The notes under the pieces: generated by a model | The model's database searches: none | What the model was told of the DNA's origin: nothing | Seen by the model: only the letters and a program-made list of their open reading frames with translations | Program-made: the position numbers and the translations under genes | Origin: Gemmatimonadota bacterium | GTDB lineage: Bacteria > Gemmatimonadota > Gemmatimonadetes > Longimicrobiales > RSA9 | Direction: 5' to 3' | DNA: 7,754 nucleotides | Assembly (NCBI GenBank): GCA_019689775.1 | Contig: JADGGV010000177.1 | Span: forward strand, 1-7,754 | Part shown: positions 6,718 to 7,754 of the stretch, one piece after another | Position numbering within the stretch: position 1 is the first letter of the stretch | Layout of the letters: each line of letters starts with the position of its first letter

Positions 6718-7754
6718 GAGCGCGGAATGCGCCCTTGCAGCAGGTCCAGCTCCCGGCGCGCCTCGGGCACGAGCGCGCTCTTGGGGTAATCGATGATCAG
6801 ACGCTCCAGCAACTCGCGCGCCTCGGCCAACGTCTGGGGCCGGTCCGCGAGGGCCCGCGCCAGCGCGAGCATCGCCGCCGGCGTCTCCAGCGCATTGGGG
6901 AAATCCGTGATCAGCGTGCGCCGCAGCGCCTCCGCCTCGGCGTCCATTCCGGCGCGCGCCGCCATCCCGGCGGCGAAGTCCAGGATCGCCGCCCGCTCCG
7001 CCGGCGGCAGCGTCCTCGATTCCGAGGACAGCAGGGCGACGGCGTCGCTCGTCTGCCCCTCGGTGACCTTCGCCACGGCCCGGCCAACGAGCTTCCCGGC
7101 GGCCGGCGACAGGCGCGTCAACAGACTGACGAGCGCGACCGCATCGGTCCCCTCCGTCCCCTGCAATCCCGGCGCGGCGGCGAGGAGCACCGAGCGGGCC
7201 CGCTCGACATCGCCCTTCTGGAGCGCGATTCGCCCGCGGACGAGCCCGGTCCTCGGCCCGGTGACGCCGTCGATCACCTTCTCCGCCGCGCCCCCGTCGC
7301 CCCGCGCCAGGTACGCGTTCGCCGCCGCGGCCGCGAGCCGGTCTAGCTCGCCGGCGTCCGGGAACTCCTGCCGGAAGCTCCCCAGCGACCTCGCCGCGGC
7401 CGCCGGGTCGCCGGAGCGCGCCTCCAGCTCGATCCGCAGCGCCAGCGCCTCGCGCCGCTCCGGCGAGCTCGCCGCCGCGGCCGCCTCCAGCACACGGTAG
7501 TTCTCGCGCGCCGTCGCCGTGTCGCCCGCCTGGAGCGCCAGCTCCGCGAGCCGGCTGCGGATCGCCAGCAGCCGCTCCGACGGGCCGCCCGCGCTCAGGA
7601 GCTGCGAGTACGCCCAGTAGGCCAGCCGGGCGAGGTGCGCACCATCGGCCCGCCGCGCCACCTCCACCAGGAAGCTCTCCCGCTCGGCGCCCTTCAGCCC
7701 ACCGGCGACCTGCCGCACGATCTCCTCGGCCCGCCTCCCCAGCCCCGCATCCAC
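6714..7754 (-). CDS. Tetratricopeptide-repeat-like alpha-solenoid protein (N-terminus outside window)
   Basis: The visible 346 residues are almost all alpha-helical, Ala/Leu/Arg-rich helix pairs with TPR-like spacing. Examples are residues 61-92 (LAELALQAGDTATARENYRVLE), 104-135 (IELEARSGDPAAAARSLGSFRQEFPDA), 143-164 (AYLARGDGGAAEKVIDG), 170-192 (GRIALQKGDVERARSVL), 260-287 (AGMAARAGMDAEAEALRRTLITDFPNA) and 294-336. The last unit (ARELLERLIIDYPKSALVPEARRELDLLQ) resembles the TPR_6-type units of BamD/CpoB-like envelope proteins. Such repeats bind protein partners; no catalytic motif is visible. The first in-frame codon is GTG at the very edge (7754), more likely an internal Val than a start, because helical sequence is already under way. 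The protein is therefore probably longer, and any signal peptide would lie outside. It ends with TAA 33 nt before the secreted-protein gene. The partner is unknown. Confidence 0.85.
   Translation of the reverse strand: MDAGLGRRAEEIVRQVAGGLKGAERESFLVEVARRADGAHLARLAYWAYSQLLSAGGPSERLLAIRSRLAELALQAGDTATARENYRVLEAAAAASSPERREALALRIELEARSGDPAAAARSLGSFRQEFPDAGELDRLAAAAANAYLARGDGGAAEKVIDGVTGPRTGLVRGRIALQKGDVERARSVLLAAAPGLQGTEGTDAVALVSLLTRLSPAAGKLVGRAVAKVTEGQTSDAVALLSSESRTLPPAERAAILDFAAGMAARAGMDAEAEALRRTLITDFPNALETPAAMLALARALADRPQTLAEARELLERLIIDYPKSALVPEARRELDLLQGRIPRS

Noticed and set aside
4851..7346. Plus-strand open frame of 831 codons spanning three minus-strand genes and the spacer
   Set aside because: It opens with a Pro/Ala run and continues as Arg-rich composition-driven sequence. 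It is antisense to well-supported genes, and its length comes from the scarcity of stop codons at this GC content.

Overview
The window is about 7.75 kb of very GC-rich bacterial DNA (roughly 70% GC by eye). Every credible gene lies on the minus strand, so transcription runs right to left. The genes are three complete coding regions and one cut by the right edge. Reading along transcription, they are: a TPR-type solenoid protein (6714-7754, N-terminus outside the window); a secreted protein of the family that databases often label 'asparagine synthetase B' (5421-6680); a DinG-type DNA helicase with a RadC/JAB-like JAMM metalloprotease-fold domain at its N-terminus (2572-5064); and an outer-membrane TonB-dependent receptor-like barrel with a carboxypeptidase-regulatory-like N-terminal domain (25-2481).

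The organism is Gram-negative, because it has an outer-membrane barrel with a plug domain and signal peptides. High GC, a Bacteroidota-style CarboxypepD_reg/plug/barrel receptor and the secreted 'AsnB-like' protein together suggest Gemmatimonadota or a related high-GC lineage. This is inference from family knowledge; there is no rRNA marker here.

Layout: the TPR gene and the secreted protein are 33 nt apart, with a good Shine-Dalgarno between them, and probably form an operon. A 356-bp gene-free spacer of about 85% GC (5065-5420) follows, holding at least three perfect GC hairpins. Next comes the JAB-DinG gene, starting with TTG, then a 90-bp gap and the receptor gene. The genes do not form an obvious single pathway: the helicase is a DNA-repair-type cytoplasmic protein, and the others act in or face the cell envelope.

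The most noteworthy features are the JAB-DinG fusion, the Cys-to-Ser change at the first expected Fe-S ligand of its helicase core, and the secreted 'AsnB-like' protein, which has no asparagine synthetase features and instead resembles a class I amidotransferase-like fold. The window shows no CRISPR array, tRNA, rRNA, insertion sequence or prophage gene that I can recognise.
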